From Verrucomicrobiia bacterium (GTDB taxonomy: Bacteria > Verrucomicrobiota > Verrucomicrobiia > Limisphaerales > DASXHY01): DNA of 64,000 nucleotides. This document shows, one piece after another, positions 55,560 through 64,000 of the stretch; the stretch's first letter is position 1; every line of letters begins with the position of its first letter. The notes below the pieces were generated by a model. That model saw only the letters and a list, made by a program, of their open reading frames with translations, was not told the origin of the DNA and ran no database searches. Location: the NCBI GenBank assembly GCA_035629175.1, contig DASPIL010000070.1, positions 1-64,000 of the forward strand, in the 5' to 3' direction. A program made the translations under genes and the position numbers.

Positions 55560-57134
55560 ATGCAAGGTTATCTCTCTCTCGTTCTCCATGCGCATTTGCC
55601 GTTTGTGCGGCATCCGGAACATCCACGGTTCCTTGAAGAAAGCTGGCTCTTCGAGGCCATAACGGAGACCTACATTCCATTGTTGAAGGTGCTTGAGGGC
55701 TGGCAGCGCGATGGCATGCAGGCGAGGCTCACCCTGACGCTCACCCCCACGCTTTGCGCGATGCTGCTCGACCCGCTGCTGCAGGAGCGTTACGAACGGC
55801 ACCTCAAGGAGTTGATCGAACTGGCTGAAAAGGAAACGCATCGGACGCATTGGGATGCCGGGCTGAATTCCCTCGCCGAAATGTATCTGCAGCGATTCAA
55901 TGCCGCCCACGAGAGTTATCTCCACTACGGCCGGAATCTCGTACGCGCGTTTCGCGAATTGCAGGACGCGGGAGTGCTGGAAATCATCACCTGTGCTGCC
56001 ACGCATGCGCTGCTGCCCCTCCTCGCGGGCCATCCGCCTTCGATCCGCGCCCAGATCCTCATCGCCCGCGATCATTATCGAATGTGTTTCGGCAAAGATC
56101 CACGCGGCATCTGGCTGCCGGAATGCGCGTATGTCGCAGGGGTCGAGAAGGTGCTGCAGGAGGCGAACATCCGCTGGTTCATCACGGATACCCACGGTGT
56201 GTTGCATGCGCGCCCGCGACCGCGCTATGGCGTTTTCGCACCCATCTACACTCTGAATGGCATTGCCGCGTTCGGCCGCGACCTTGAGTCCGCCAAGCAG
56301 GTTTGGAGCAAGGATGAAGGCTACCCTGGCGATCCTGTGTACCGCGATTTTTACCGCGACATCGGGTTCGACCTGGACCTCGATTACGTGAAACCGTATC
56401 TCCCCGCGCCGGATCAGCGGGGGTTCACGGGGATTAAATATCATCGCATCACGGGCGGCACTTCGCAGAAATCGGTCTACAATCGCGCCGTCGCGGTTCA
56501 GCGCGCCGCCGACCATGCGCAGCACTTCCTGCTGGCGCGGGTGGCTCAAATGGAGAAGCTCGCGTCGATCCTCGACCGCCCTCCGCTCATCCTCTCGCCA
56601 TATGACGCCGAGTTGTTCGGACATTGGTGGTATGAAGGACCGGAGTTCCTCGATTATTTCGTGCGGAAAGCATACTTCGACCAGAAGGTCTTCACGCTGA
56701 TTTCGCCGGATGAATACCTGAAGCAGTTTCCGTCAAACCAGGTGGCGGAACCGAGCGCGTCGAGTTGGGGCGAGGAGGGATACTGGCGTGTCTGGTTGAA
56801 CGAGACGAATGAATGGATTTACCCGCACCTGCACATTGCGCAGGAGCGGATGACCCAGCTCGTGCGGAGGTTCCCTTCACCTACTCCCCTGGAACATCGG
56901 GCTCTGACCCAAGCCGCCCGCGAGCTCCTGCTCGTGCAATCCAGTGACTGGCCCTTTATCCTCCGAACTGGCACCAGTCCGAACTACGCCCGCCGCCGCG
57001 TGAAGGACCATCTCCTTCGGTTCATGGTGTTGCACGACCACCTGCTGAGCGGTGATGTCGATCCACAGTGGCTTGAGGAAATCGAAGCCAAGGATAATTT
57101 GTTCGATACGATCAATTACTATTACTGGGAATAG
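55560..57134 (+). CDS. GH57 glycosidase, 1,4-alpha-glucan branching enzyme type (DUF1957)
   Basis: A 524-aa cytoplasmic enzyme from ATG 55560. GH57 conserved regions are LVLHAHLPFVRHPEHPRFLEE (region 1), the nucleophile E188 in RGIWLPECAYVAG, RWFITDTHGV, and the acid D349 in ILSPYDAELFGHWWYEGPEFL. The C-terminal helical domain has SWGEEGYWRVWLNETNEWIY and SSDWPFILRTGT. Length and motifs match GH57 branching enzymes (about 530 aa) more than amylopullulanases. It should introduce alpha-1,6 branches in glycogen-like glucan. A 4-codon earlier ATG also exists. Confidence 0.9.
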   Translation: MQGYLSLVLHAHLPFVRHPEHPRFLEESWLFEAITETYIPLLKVLEGWQRDGMQARLTLTLTPTLCAMLLDPLLQERYERHLKELIELAEKETHRTHWDAGLNSLAEMYLQRFNAAHESYLHYGRNLVRAFRELQDAGVLEIITCAATHALLPLLAGHPPSIRAQILIARDHYRMCFGKDPRGIWLPECAYVAGVEKVLQEANIRWFITDTHGVLHARPRPRYGVFAPIYTLNGIAAFGRDLESAKQVWSKDEGYPGDPVYRDFYRDIGFDLDLDYVKPYLPAPDQRGFTGIKYHRITGGTSQKSVYNRAVAVQRAADHAQHFLLARVAQMEKLASILDRPPLILSPYDAELFGHWWYEGPEFLDYFVRKAYFDQKVFTLISPDEYLKQFPSNQVAEPSASSWGEEGYWRVWLNETNEWIYPHLHIAQERMTQLVRRFPSPTPLEHRALTQAARELLLVQSSDWPFILRTGTSPNYARRRVKDHLLRFMVLHDHLLSGDVDPQWLEEIEAKDNLFDTINYYYWE

Positions 57135-57154
57135 GATTCGATCAGTGGCGCCTG

Positions 57155-57799
57155 CTATGGAATCACGCGCGGGCGCGGCGCTTTGACAAAGGTGGTCTCT
57201 CGGAGGTAAATCGGTTCCAATCGTTCGCCCGGTGCCGCCTCGTTTCGCTGCAATGCCAGCAGCGCCAGCTGGCTTGCCGATGCAAACACCACTTGCCCTT
57301 GTTGAAACCATCGCGTCACTTCCGGTCCAATCAGCATGCAGCCAGATTGCGCGAGCTCTTGCGCTTCAATGACGGATGCGATCCGCAGTGGCGACAATTC
57401 GGCGGCGCCTGATTCGCTCATCGAATAAACGGCGAGATACAGCTCCCCGCGCTGGGCATCAATCACAACAGCGGCGGTTCCGCGCAACCCATTTGCGTGA
57501 GCCTTCGCGGCGATTGCTTCAGCGCTGCTGATGCCGAGCAACCGCACACCATTCGCGAGTTGCCATCCCTGCGCGAGAGCGAGCGACGCGCGGATTCCCG
57601 TGTAGGACCCGGGCCCCAGTCCAGCAACCACACAGTCGACGTGCTGTCGATCCAAACCGGCGCCTTGCAGTGCTTCCTCAATCATCTCGAGAGCGCGCGT
57701 GGTGCGAGGATCGCTGTTGATCACCTCGAATGGAGTTCCCGCGCGGGAGGCGGCCACGCTCCGCTGGTTTGAGGAAAAATCAATGGCCAGAATATTCAT
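57155..57799 (-). CDS. tsaB: tRNA threonylcarbamoyladenosine biosynthesis protein TsaB
   Basis: A 214-aa protein of the ASKHA (YeaZ) family, the scaffold partner of TsaD in t6A37 modification. It shows ILAIDFSSNQRSVAASRAG, the central GLGPGSYTGIRASLALAQGWQ and RLLGISSAEAIAAKAHANG, then VVIDAQRGELYLAVYSM. The length is typical. Its start overlaps the end of tsaE by 20 bases; both are on the minus strand. TsaD is not in the window. Confidence 0.93.
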   Translation of the reverse strand: MNILAIDFSSNQRSVAASRAGTPFEVINSDPRTTRALEMIEEALQGAGLDRQHVDCVVAGLGPGSYTGIRASLALAQGWQLANGVRLLGISSAEAIAAKAHANGLRGTAAVVIDAQRGELYLAVYSMSESGAAELSPLRIASVIEAQELAQSGCMLIGPEVTRWFQQGQVVFASASQLALLALQRNEAAPGERLEPIYLRETTFVKAPRPRVIP

Positions 57800-58223
57800 A
57801 GGAGATGCGGCGTTCCGTTTCGGCTACCGTTTCAATACGCACGGGATGCACGTTCGCGGGAAGCGGGCCGTGAGATTCCGAAAACCAGCGTTCCGCCCAC
57901 TCAATGACGCTTACCCCGTCAGGATCCAGATACTCATGAATTCCGGCCGATAGCAGTTGTTCACGCGTTTCGAGGCGGTAGAGGTCCAGGTGGAACAGCG
58001 TGAGGCGTCCGCCTTCATAGACGTTGACGAGCGTGAAAGTGGGAGAATGAACTCGTCCGCTGAAGCCAAGCCCGCGCGCTATTCCGCGCACGAGCTGGGT
58101 CTTGCCCGCGCCGAGGTCACCGCACAGGGCGAAGACTGTCCCTCGTTCCGCATCGCGCCCCCAGCATTCGCCGAGCGCTTCAGTTTCCGCAGGTGAGCGC
58201 GTGATCCGCTCCGTCTCATCCAT
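57780..58223 (-). CDS. tsaE: tRNA threonylcarbamoyladenosine biosynthesis ATPase TsaE
   Basis: A 147-aa P-loop ATPase of the t6A complex, from ATG 58223 (MDETERITRSPAETEALGE). Walker A is CGDLGAGKTQLVRGIARGLG, followed by VHSPTFTLVNVYEGG, the Walker B-like LFHLDLYRLE and the conserved VSVIEWAERWF. The length matches the family (about 150). Upstream sequence to 58295 is open but lacks homology. It overlaps tsaB. Confidence 0.93.
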   Translation of the reverse strand: MDETERITRSPAETEALGECWGRDAERGTVFALCGDLGAGKTQLVRGIARGLGFSGRVHSPTFTLVNVYEGGRLTLFHLDLYRLETREQLLSAGIHEYLDPDGVSVIEWAERWFSESHGPLPANVHPVRIETVAETERRISYEYSGH

Positions 58224-58302
58224 CGATTGCAAATCCACGCAAAGTGGATACAACGAAAGGGATGTGCGAAGCAACCCAGCCGGTCGCAGCAGCAAAGTTT
58301 TG

Positions 58303-58398
58303 AACAGGAGGTCGCAGAGGAAGCAGAGAGTTGCGAAAACAACTGCCCAGGCCTCTGATTCCCATTTTCCGCCTCTGCTACCTCTGCTTGCTCCTGTT
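58303..58398. repeat. Long imperfect inverted-repeat element between tsaE and thiL
   Basis: Two 26-base arms (58303-58328 and 58373-58398) match at 22 of 26 positions. They begin and end with AACAGGAG/CTCCTGTT and contain GCAGAGG/CCTCTGC. The 44-base centre holds a second hairpin, AGTTG-cgaaaa-CAACT (58329-58344). Such CAGGAG/GCAGAGG elements recur between genes in Verrucomicrobia as far as I recall; only one copy is visible here. It would form a long stem-loop in RNA and could be a nonautonomous mobile element or a mRNA-processing structure. Confidence 0.6.
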
Positions 58399-58417
58399 AA
58401 ATGCGTTTTTCCCTTGT

Positions 58418-59350
58418 TCAGCCGAAGTGTTCGTAACCGGGCAGATCGAGGCGTTGATGGCCGTGCTTGTCGCGCAGTGCAATTCCTTCACCCCTGATAA
58501 TCTTCCCGATGCACGTCAGTTTCAGCTCTGTAAAGCGCGCGCGCCAAGCATCCAGGAGCGGAACTGCGTCCTTGCTGGCAACAGTAAACAAGAGCTCGAA
58601 ATCCTCCCCGTCGGTCAGCGCTGCAAGCAACGGCGGCTTGGCGGGAGATTCTGCCCTCGACAACATCCGCGCCTCGCGGGTGATCGGAATCGATGCCGTC
58701 AACAGCTCCGCCCCCACCTTGCTGGCGTTCAGGATGTGCTTGAGATCTCCCGCCAGACCGTCGCTCAAGTCGAGCATGGAATGAATGCAGAAGTTCTCGG
58801 CAAGCCACCGTGCTTCGGCGAGTCGCGGCTCGAACGCCAGATGTTTGCCCGCCAGTGAACCGCCCAATTCACCTGTCACAAAGATCGCGTCACCTGCCTG
58901 AGCGCCAGATCGGAGAACCGCCTTGCCACGAGGAACCGAACCGACCACGGAAACGGAAATCAAAAACCGTTCGGGATTAGTGGTGGTTTCGCCACCCACG
59001 ATCGCAACCTCATGACGCCGCGCGAGGGCGTTGATGCCGGCGTAAATCCCGTCAACGCGCGCGAGATCAAATTGCTTCGGCAGGGCAATCGTAATCACCG
59101 CCGCTGTCGGGGTTCCCGCCATCGCTGCAATGTCACTCAAGCAACGCGCCAGCGCCTTGTGTCCCACGCTTGCGGGATCTGCGTCGGGAAGAAAGTGAAT
59201 TCCTTCCACCACGGCGTCGGTCTTCAGCAGCAGCAGGCGATCGGGCAGGCCGAGATCCAGAACGGCGCAATCGTCGCCCGGACCATTGACCACTGTCCGG
59301 TTCGACGGCAACGAGCGGGTAAGCCGCGCAATGAGTTCAAACTCTTTCAT
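58418..59350 (-). CDS. thiL: Thiamine-monophosphate kinase
   Basis: A 310-aa cytoplasmic enzyme that phosphorylates thiamine monophosphate to thiamine diphosphate. Family motifs are ELIARLTRSL, NGPGDDCAVLDLGLP (N-terminal metal site), LLKTDAVVEGIHFLPD, ALARCLSDIAAMAGTP, SVVGSVPRGKAVLRSGAQAGD, HSMLDLSDGLAGDLKHI and LTDGEDFELLFT. The length is typical. Its start overlaps the CPBP gene stop (ATGA), so translation is coupled. No TPP riboswitch is evident nearby. Confidence 0.95.
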   Translation of the reverse strand: MKEFELIARLTRSLPSNRTVVNGPGDDCAVLDLGLPDRLLLLKTDAVVEGIHFLPDADPASVGHKALARCLSDIAAMAGTPTAAVITIALPKQFDLARVDGIYAGINALARRHEVAIVGGETTTNPERFLISVSVVGSVPRGKAVLRSGAQAGDAIFVTGELGGSLAGKHLAFEPRLAEARWLAENFCIHSMLDLSDGLAGDLKHILNASKVGAELLTASIPITREARMLSRAESPAKPPLLAALTDGEDFELLFTVASKDAVPLLDAWRARFTELKLTCIGKIIRGEGIALRDKHGHQRLDLPGYEHFG

Positions 59351-60270
59351 GTGGGCGCAACGACACTGTGTGGATCCAACAGGAACAGCATGACGAAATT
59401 TGCAGTGTTGAGCGCCACGTGCGCCGCAACTGGTGCCGCGAGATTGCCCGTGCGTTCATAAAGCCAGATGAGCACCATCGCGAAAAATGTCAGGGGCACA
59501 AAGACACCAAGGTTGCCGTGGATCAGCCCGAAGAGAATAGCCGTGAGCCATACTGCGATCCTCGGGAATCCGAGTTGTTTGATGAATGGATAGAGCACCC
59601 CACGGAAGAGCAGCTCTTCCGCGAGCGGCGCGAAAACAATGGCGGTGAGGCCCATTACGGCACGCGACATCCACGTGTTTGCGGCGCGCAACACCTGGAC
59701 TGCTTCCTGTTCTGACGGCGGAACTCCCACCAGTTCCAGGAGCCTGGCGGAAAGCAAATGCATCACGCCCATCAGCGGCACCGCCGCCAATCCCGCGAGG
59801 ACTCCGAGACCAATCGCCCTTCCCGAGCTGTTGCGAAGTCCGAAAGCCTCGACCCAGCCGGTCGATTGTTCGCGAAGAAAATGGTGGATCAACCAGACCG
59901 TAGCTCCCTGAAAGCAGACAAGCGTCACGACAATTTTCCAAACATTCGGAACGCTGGCGGGGTCCGCCTCCGAACCGAAACGCCCGGCGATCCAAATCAG
60001 CAGCAGTCCGACGTAGAAACTCGCGAGCAAGGTGCCGAACGTGCGGACCATTCCTTGATCGCTCCAGCCGCGGCGCAGCAGGTAGAGCACGACACCCAGG
60101 AGCGCAGTCGCTCCCCCGACCGCGCCGAGGTAGACGGTATTGTAGTTCTGCGGCTCGCGAAAATATTGGATGAGCGCGACTGCGCACGCGCTCATGAATA
60201 CCGCGCATACGACAACGCTCGCGCCCAGGCGAACCGTCGCGTCAAACTTCCAGGGTTGTCCCGGCAACAT
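59347..60270 (-). CDS. CPBP-family intramembrane metalloprotease-like protein
   Basis: A 307-aa multi-pass membrane protein with about eight hydrophobic segments. The CPBP/CAAX-protease motifs are FAPLAEELLFRGVLYPFI (EExxxR), then AVWLTAILFGLIHGNLG (FxxxH) and a C-terminal LAAPVAAHVALNTANF (HxxxN). These make a glutamate/histidine metal site in the membrane. The substrate is unknown. It is the first gene of a run with thiL. Confidence 0.85.
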   Translation of the reverse strand: MLPGQPWKFDATVRLGASVVVCAVFMSACAVALIQYFREPQNYNTVYLGAVGGATALLGVVLYLLRRGWSDQGMVRTFGTLLASFYVGLLLIWIAGRFGSEADPASVPNVWKIVVTLVCFQGATVWLIHHFLREQSTGWVEAFGLRNSSGRAIGLGVLAGLAAVPLMGVMHLLSARLLELVGVPPSEQEAVQVLRAANTWMSRAVMGLTAIVFAPLAEELLFRGVLYPFIKQLGFPRIAVWLTAILFGLIHGNLGVFVPLTFFAMVLIWLYERTGNLAAPVAAHVALNTANFVMLFLLDPHSVVAPT

Positions 60271-60315
60271 GCCCGCAAGCTAGAGAAGCGGCCCGTCGGA
60301 GACGAGTCCAGAGCG

Positions 60316-63300
60316 TCACCCAAATTTTTCCAGAGGCTCGGCTCCGATGGTCCCCAACAGCGACTCCAGGTGTTCCGGGGTTTGCACCCGTTCGAGGGTG
60401 TCGCGGGCCTGTTGCAATCGCTCCGCGATATTGAGCCGCCTGACTTCCTCCGCATAGCTCACGCGGCGAACGAAACGTTCCAGGTACTCGACATGCCGGG
60501 TCCAAAGGCGGATATCCACCTGTTGCTTCGCTTTGAGCCGCGCCTCATACCACTCGCTTTCAAGCAGCGATTCCCGCGTGAACAGCGCGCGAACGTCGGG
60601 ATGGTTGAGCCCTTTCCCTTTCCATTCATCGTGCAGCATGATCGTGAGCAGCGCCTGGAGTGGCGGGCACGCCTGGGCGAAGCTGCCGTCGTCGAAATAT
60701 GCCTTCGCCACGCGCTTCTGCGTCGCAACGATGTTTTCCATTCCATCAACGAACACATCGAGCCCCTGCAACTCGGGCCGCAGCATGGAGTCGGTGAAGA
60801 CTTCGTGCGGATGGTTGAAGACGCGGCCGAAGAAGGCGCGAACGAACTGGGCATTGATGCGATACCCGAGGCGGCTTGCGAGCACCTTTTTGCCCTGGTA
60901 TTCGAAATCCTCACACTTCTCCAGGAATCCGTTGCGGATCAGGAATTGCGGATCGCGCTCTTCAGGACGCAGGCGGCACCACAGTTCGGGAACCAGCAGG
61001 CTCACGTCGTGATCCACCCGCACCTTCGGACCGACATACCCGGCCGCCGTGACAAACCCGTGATGACCCGTAAGCAGCCAGGACACCAGGGCATTGTTCA
61101 GATCAATGATCGGCGGCAACGCGTTGAACGGACCTTTCGTGAGCGCGCCTTCTGATCCCGCGCCGGTCGTGGAGGGCGATTTGCCAGTCATGCTGCAAAT
61201 GAATTCCATGAACAGCTCGGGCAGTTCGAAGTAATGGATCGGATTGAACACTGCGAGCGGCCGAATACCAGGCTCAGGTGGATTGTTCCGGCGCCCGGGC
61301 AACACCGCTCCAACCGGCGTATACAACGGCTTGTCTGCCGAAAGCCGGCGCCGGAGTTTCCCCGAAACCTGGGCCAGATAACTTTCAACGGGTTTCATCA
61401 GGTCCGGACGCACCTGGAGGTATCGCGGATTCTTGCTGGGTTTGCCCTCAACCAGGCGTGGGTTTGCCGTGGAAACGAAGAATCCCGGTTTCCCGGTCTG
61501 GGCCACATCAAGAATCAGACGCCGCATCGGCTCGGTGAACTGATGCAGCCCGATCGTGTCATTCAACAGTTCGCGCGCATATTCCACCGTCAGCGGCTGG
61601 TAATTGGAGAAGAAGTTGTCCGTGCGGACAAAATCCGCCTCCGTCATCTTGTCGTAACCCCGATGGATGGCATCATCGGGACGTTGGAACAGGCGCAATT
61701 CGCAGTTCGTAACGAACTTCACCGCGGCCGACGAATCACCCTCGGAAAGTTCCTTCAACGCAGCCGACGGCACAACGATGGATGCGGTGATGTCGTCCTC
61801 CATCTGGATCTTCAGGGAAGGACTGAAATCCTTGCGCAACCCGAACGTGCGCCACGACCCGTCGGAATCGAAGCCGACGCGCAGGTGCGTGGTGACAAGC
61901 TTTCGGTTGTCACACTTTAATTCGTTGCCAGGCGTGCCGTTGATGATATCGACGCTGAAATGCTCGCGCCAGTTGGCGCCCCATTCGGGTTCATAATAAC
62001 GCTTTACGACGAACACCAGTTCTTTCAGGTATTGCGGCGTATTTTCCAGCCATTCATTGAACTCGGGCTTGTAGTTTTGATCGTCAGGCGTAAGCAGCTT
62101 GATCACCGATCCCAGGGAGCGTTCCGCGCTGAGGATCGGCCGCTTGTCCACGCGCGATGGATCCTTGAAGCGATCGCCGTAGTCCCGCTGAATGAGCTCC
62201 TGGACCGTGTCGAAGTCCTTTTTGAAATCAGCCACAAACACTGGCCCGGTCAGGATGGCGTCCGTAATCGGTTTTGAGATTTCGGATTTGCCGCCGCCGG
62301 AAACGGTGCACGGTTTGTGGCACAGAACGCCTTCGGCGACGGTGCCGACGAGGCGCCAGGGACGATTTTCGGAGGGCCGTTCCATGCGCACTTTGTAGCC
62401 CGAGGGACGAACGTAGGTGCGATTGGGAACGAGCGGGATGGCTTGCTCCTCTTTGCCGCGAAGCCATAGAACCTTTTGCAAATGGAGGTCGAAGCGCGCG
62501 TCCTCGGGCACGTAAAAGACCTCAGGAAAGGTTTTGTCGACGGCGTAACCCTCAGGCTTCACCTCAATGCGATCCCCCAGGAGTTTCGTCACCTGGCTGA
62601 ACGAATGCCCCTTCTGCTTGACGTGCAGCTCGCCGCTGAATTCATCCCCCAGGTCGTAGCTCTGGAACACTAGCGCGCCGCCCGCGTGTTCCTCCTCGCA
62701 CGAACCGAACAGGTTTGCGGCGTAACTGATTTGCGTTTTGACCTCCTTCTTGCAGTAGCCGAAGTAGTTGTCCGCAATGAGGGTCACGACAATGCCGCTC
62801 TGATCGCGGCAGGTGAGCTTGAAGGCAGTGCCGTTGTTGTAGAGTTCCCCCGCATCGCGCCAGCACATGCCATCGCGGCGCTGTCGTTCTGTTGCGTCCT
62901 TCCACTCCGGCAGGCCGGCCTCCTTCTTGGTGACCTTGATCAGGTGAGGCGCGAGGATCACGCAACCTGTGTGGCCCGTCCAATGTTCTGGATCCAGTCC
63001 CGCGTCGTTCTCGGGGAGATCGGGATCGCCGCCATTGCCGAAGATGCTTTCAACAAAATCGAGGTTGCTGACCAGGTTGCCGGGGGCGAAGAAGCGAACC
63101 TCCATGCATTTCTGCGGCGTGTAGCCTGGAACTTCCGGGCAGACAATCGGGCGCAACAGCAGCGACACAAAGCATTCAGCCTGGCGCGGCTGATTCGCCG
63201 TGAACGGAAGCCGCATGATCTCGGCCGGAGGCTGCAAGGCGAGCTGCAGCATTTTTCCGAACACGGCCTTCGGCACCGCAATCTTGTCATCGGGCACGGG

Positions 63301-63738
63301 TAGTCCGCCCTCGGCGACGTGGAAAATTCCCTGTGTGGTGCGCCGATCCGCCTTCGGATTGTGCAGCACGCCCTGTTTGACTCGATAGGAATTCAGGATG
63401 CCGGATACAAATTCGTCGCCATCCACGGGCAGCGAAAGCACGCGTGCCATCCCCGGGCGGTCGAGCGAAAGCGTGTGAAGCGGCAGGCGGGCGACGGGAA
63501 TTTCCTGGAGGTAATCGTAGAGGAAGGTCTGGATTCGCTGATCGGCTGGGCAGAGATGATTGGACAGGAGCCGCTCCATTTCCCGGTTTTGGGCGATCAA
63601 GGAGGAGACGATATCGCGGAGGGCTTCGTTCTGCCGTGTGGGCACCGGCGCAAAACCGAGCATGGCCAGCTTGACGTTGATGTATTCGATCAGACGATCG
63701 ACGTCCGTCTGGCTCGTAAAAGTATTCGCAAGAGTCAT
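60316..63738 (-). CDS. Very large conserved cytosolic protein, probable PPi-type phosphoenolpyruvate carboxykinase
   Basis: A 1,140-aa protein with no signal peptide or membrane helix. Notable segments are FGNGGDPDLPENDAGLDPEHW, HTGCVILAPHLIKVTKKEAG, DGMCWRDAGELYNNG, IADNYFGYCKKEVKTQISYA, NLFGSCEEEHAGGALVFQ and LRPELQGLDVFVDGMENIV. Length, overall sequence style and lack of any classical kinase or ATP-grasp motif match the ~130-kDa PPi-dependent PEP carboxykinases described from Entamoeba and propionibacteria. Those enzymes interconvert PEP and oxaloacetate using pyrophosphate instead of ATP/GTP. I identify it from memory of that family, so the call is tentative. It stands alone. Confidence 0.6.
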   Translation of the reverse strand: MTLANTFTSQTDVDRLIEYINVKLAMLGFAPVPTRQNEALRDIVSSLIAQNREMERLLSNHLCPADQRIQTFLYDYLQEIPVARLPLHTLSLDRPGMARVLSLPVDGDEFVSGILNSYRVKQGVLHNPKADRRTTQGIFHVAEGGLPVPDDKIAVPKAVFGKMLQLALQPPAEIMRLPFTANQPRQAECFVSLLLRPIVCPEVPGYTPQKCMEVRFFAPGNLVSNLDFVESIFGNGGDPDLPENDAGLDPEHWTGHTGCVILAPHLIKVTKKEAGLPEWKDATERQRRDGMCWRDAGELYNNGTAFKLTCRDQSGIVVTLIADNYFGYCKKEVKTQISYAANLFGSCEEEHAGGALVFQSYDLGDEFSGELHVKQKGHSFSQVTKLLGDRIEVKPEGYAVDKTFPEVFYVPEDARFDLHLQKVLWLRGKEEQAIPLVPNRTYVRPSGYKVRMERPSENRPWRLVGTVAEGVLCHKPCTVSGGGKSEISKPITDAILTGPVFVADFKKDFDTVQELIQRDYGDRFKDPSRVDKRPILSAERSLGSVIKLLTPDDQNYKPEFNEWLENTPQYLKELVFVVKRYYEPEWGANWREHFSVDIINGTPGNELKCDNRKLVTTHLRVGFDSDGSWRTFGLRKDFSPSLKIQMEDDITASIVVPSAALKELSEGDSSAAVKFVTNCELRLFQRPDDAIHRGYDKMTEADFVRTDNFFSNYQPLTVEYARELLNDTIGLHQFTEPMRRLILDVAQTGKPGFFVSTANPRLVEGKPSKNPRYLQVRPDLMKPVESYLAQVSGKLRRRLSADKPLYTPVGAVLPGRRNNPPEPGIRPLAVFNPIHYFELPELFMEFICSMTGKSPSTTGAGSEGALTKGPFNALPPIIDLNNALVSWLLTGHHGFVTAAGYVGPKVRVDHDVSLLVPELWCRLRPEERDPQFLIRNGFLEKCEDFEYQGKKVLASRLGYRINAQFVRAFFGRVFNHPHEVFTDSMLRPELQGLDVFVDGMENIVATQKRVAKAYFDDGSFAQACPPLQALLTIMLHDEWKGKGLNHPDVRALFTRESLLESEWYEARLKAKQQVDIRLWTRHVEYLERFVRRVSYAEEVRRLNIAERLQQARDTLERVQTPEHLESLLGTIGAEPLEKFG

Positions 63739-63894
63739 TGCCGCAAACCTGACGCAGGAGTGTGATGCATTTCAAGCGCGATCAGTCCGCATTTATTGCA
63801 ATAATTCCACGCATTTTGCTGTAGGGGGCGCAGCGTCGACGCGGCTTTACGGGTGAAATGTGCGTAAATCGAAGAAATACTGCGAGCCAGGACC

Positions 63895-63910
63895 GCAGCC
63901 TTCGGGCTGC
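63895..63910. repeat. UUCG-tetraloop hairpin in the upstream region
   Basis: GCAGCC-TTCG-GGCTGC is a perfect 6-bp stem with an extra-stable UUCG loop. It lies 157 bases upstream of the PEPCK-like gene start. There is no T-tract on the plus strand. The remainder of 63739-64000 shows no supported gene; one 69-codon minus frame lacks any recognisable feature. Confidence 0.45.
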
Positions 63911-64000
63911 TTCATCGGCGGACGTGCGCTTATCGTGGGAAACGCGCCTAGGTTTTATCCAGCCGATGCCATGGGGCTGCGTGGCCGCCAACCTTGCATC

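Noticed and set aside
58224-58302. Possible TPP riboswitch for thiL or part of a longer tsaE
   Set aside because: It is downstream of thiL rather than upstream, and no THI-box-like CTGAGA/ACCTGA pair is present. The extra N-terminal residues for tsaE lack homology.
63782-63991. 69-codon minus-strand frame upstream of the PEPCK-like gene
   Set aside because: It is Arg-rich with no motif and overlaps the UUCG hairpin, typical of a chance frame in GC-rich DNA.

Overview
The window looks like a chromosomal segment of a free-living, GC-rich Verrucomicrobium, probably a soil or freshwater Opitutales/Limisphaerales-type lineage. This is inferred from three things: a VPDSG-type C-terminal sorting tail, the style of the intergenic inverted repeats, and the mix of gene families. 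No rRNA or other strict phylogenetic marker is present, so the assignment is an inference. There is no CRISPR array, transposase or prophage.

Layout. 129-3793: a fragment of an NYN/YacP-like gene, then a ribose-type sugar ABC operon on the minus strand (binding protein, ATPase, permease). 4056-5024: a sorting-tail surface protein and tRNA-Gln(TTG). 5391-7994: ECF sigma factor, membrane-anchored putative anti-sigma and an RDD membrane protein, the first two overlapping. 7989-13846: leuB, a pseudopilin, a HAD phosphatase, the accC/accB/aroQ block and a rhamnose mutarotase. 13998-18066: a phospho-relay cluster with two histidine kinases and two stand-alone receivers. 18143-28367: a hairpin-rich repeat, esterase, acetyl-CoA synthetase, acetylxylan-esterase-type protein, tRNA-Arg(ACG), Mn catalase with a clear terminator, P450, a DUF4185-like lipoprotein and a Tat-exported FAD oxidase. 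28502-28949: a decayed nicotinate phosphoribosyltransferase gene.

29199-47805 is the most distinctive region: a complete chemosensory system in two convergent blocks. The plus block is cheD, an HDOD protein, cheB, cheX, cheY, an HDOD-like/CheX fusion, cheR and cheA. The minus block is cheW, three chemoreceptors, an OprB-type porin, a fourth chemoreceptor and a beta-barrel protein. The two blocks meet at a strong bidirectional terminator (36533-36574). The receptors carry metal or redox modules: a C-terminal hemerythrin, a periplasmic CXXCH haem-c motif, a periplasmic CZB-like zinc site, and a Cache domain. There are no flagellar genes in the window. An oxygen/redox-tuned pathway that drives surface motility or another output is therefore a reasonable inference, but the output is unknown.

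48059-57134 holds a ferritin-like protein, osmoregulated periplasmic glucan synthesis (opgG, a 207-aa membrane protein, opgH), a DUF4912 protein and a GH57 branching-enzyme-type protein. 57155-60270 holds tsaB, tsaE, thiL and a CPBP protease. 60316-63738 encodes a 1,140-residue protein that I tentatively identify as PPi-type phosphoenolpyruvate carboxykinase. The last 262 bases contain only a UUCG hairpin.

Functionally, the region combines envelope and periplasm maintenance, polysaccharide-derived sugar and acetate use, oxidative-stress defence, and an elaborate sensory system.
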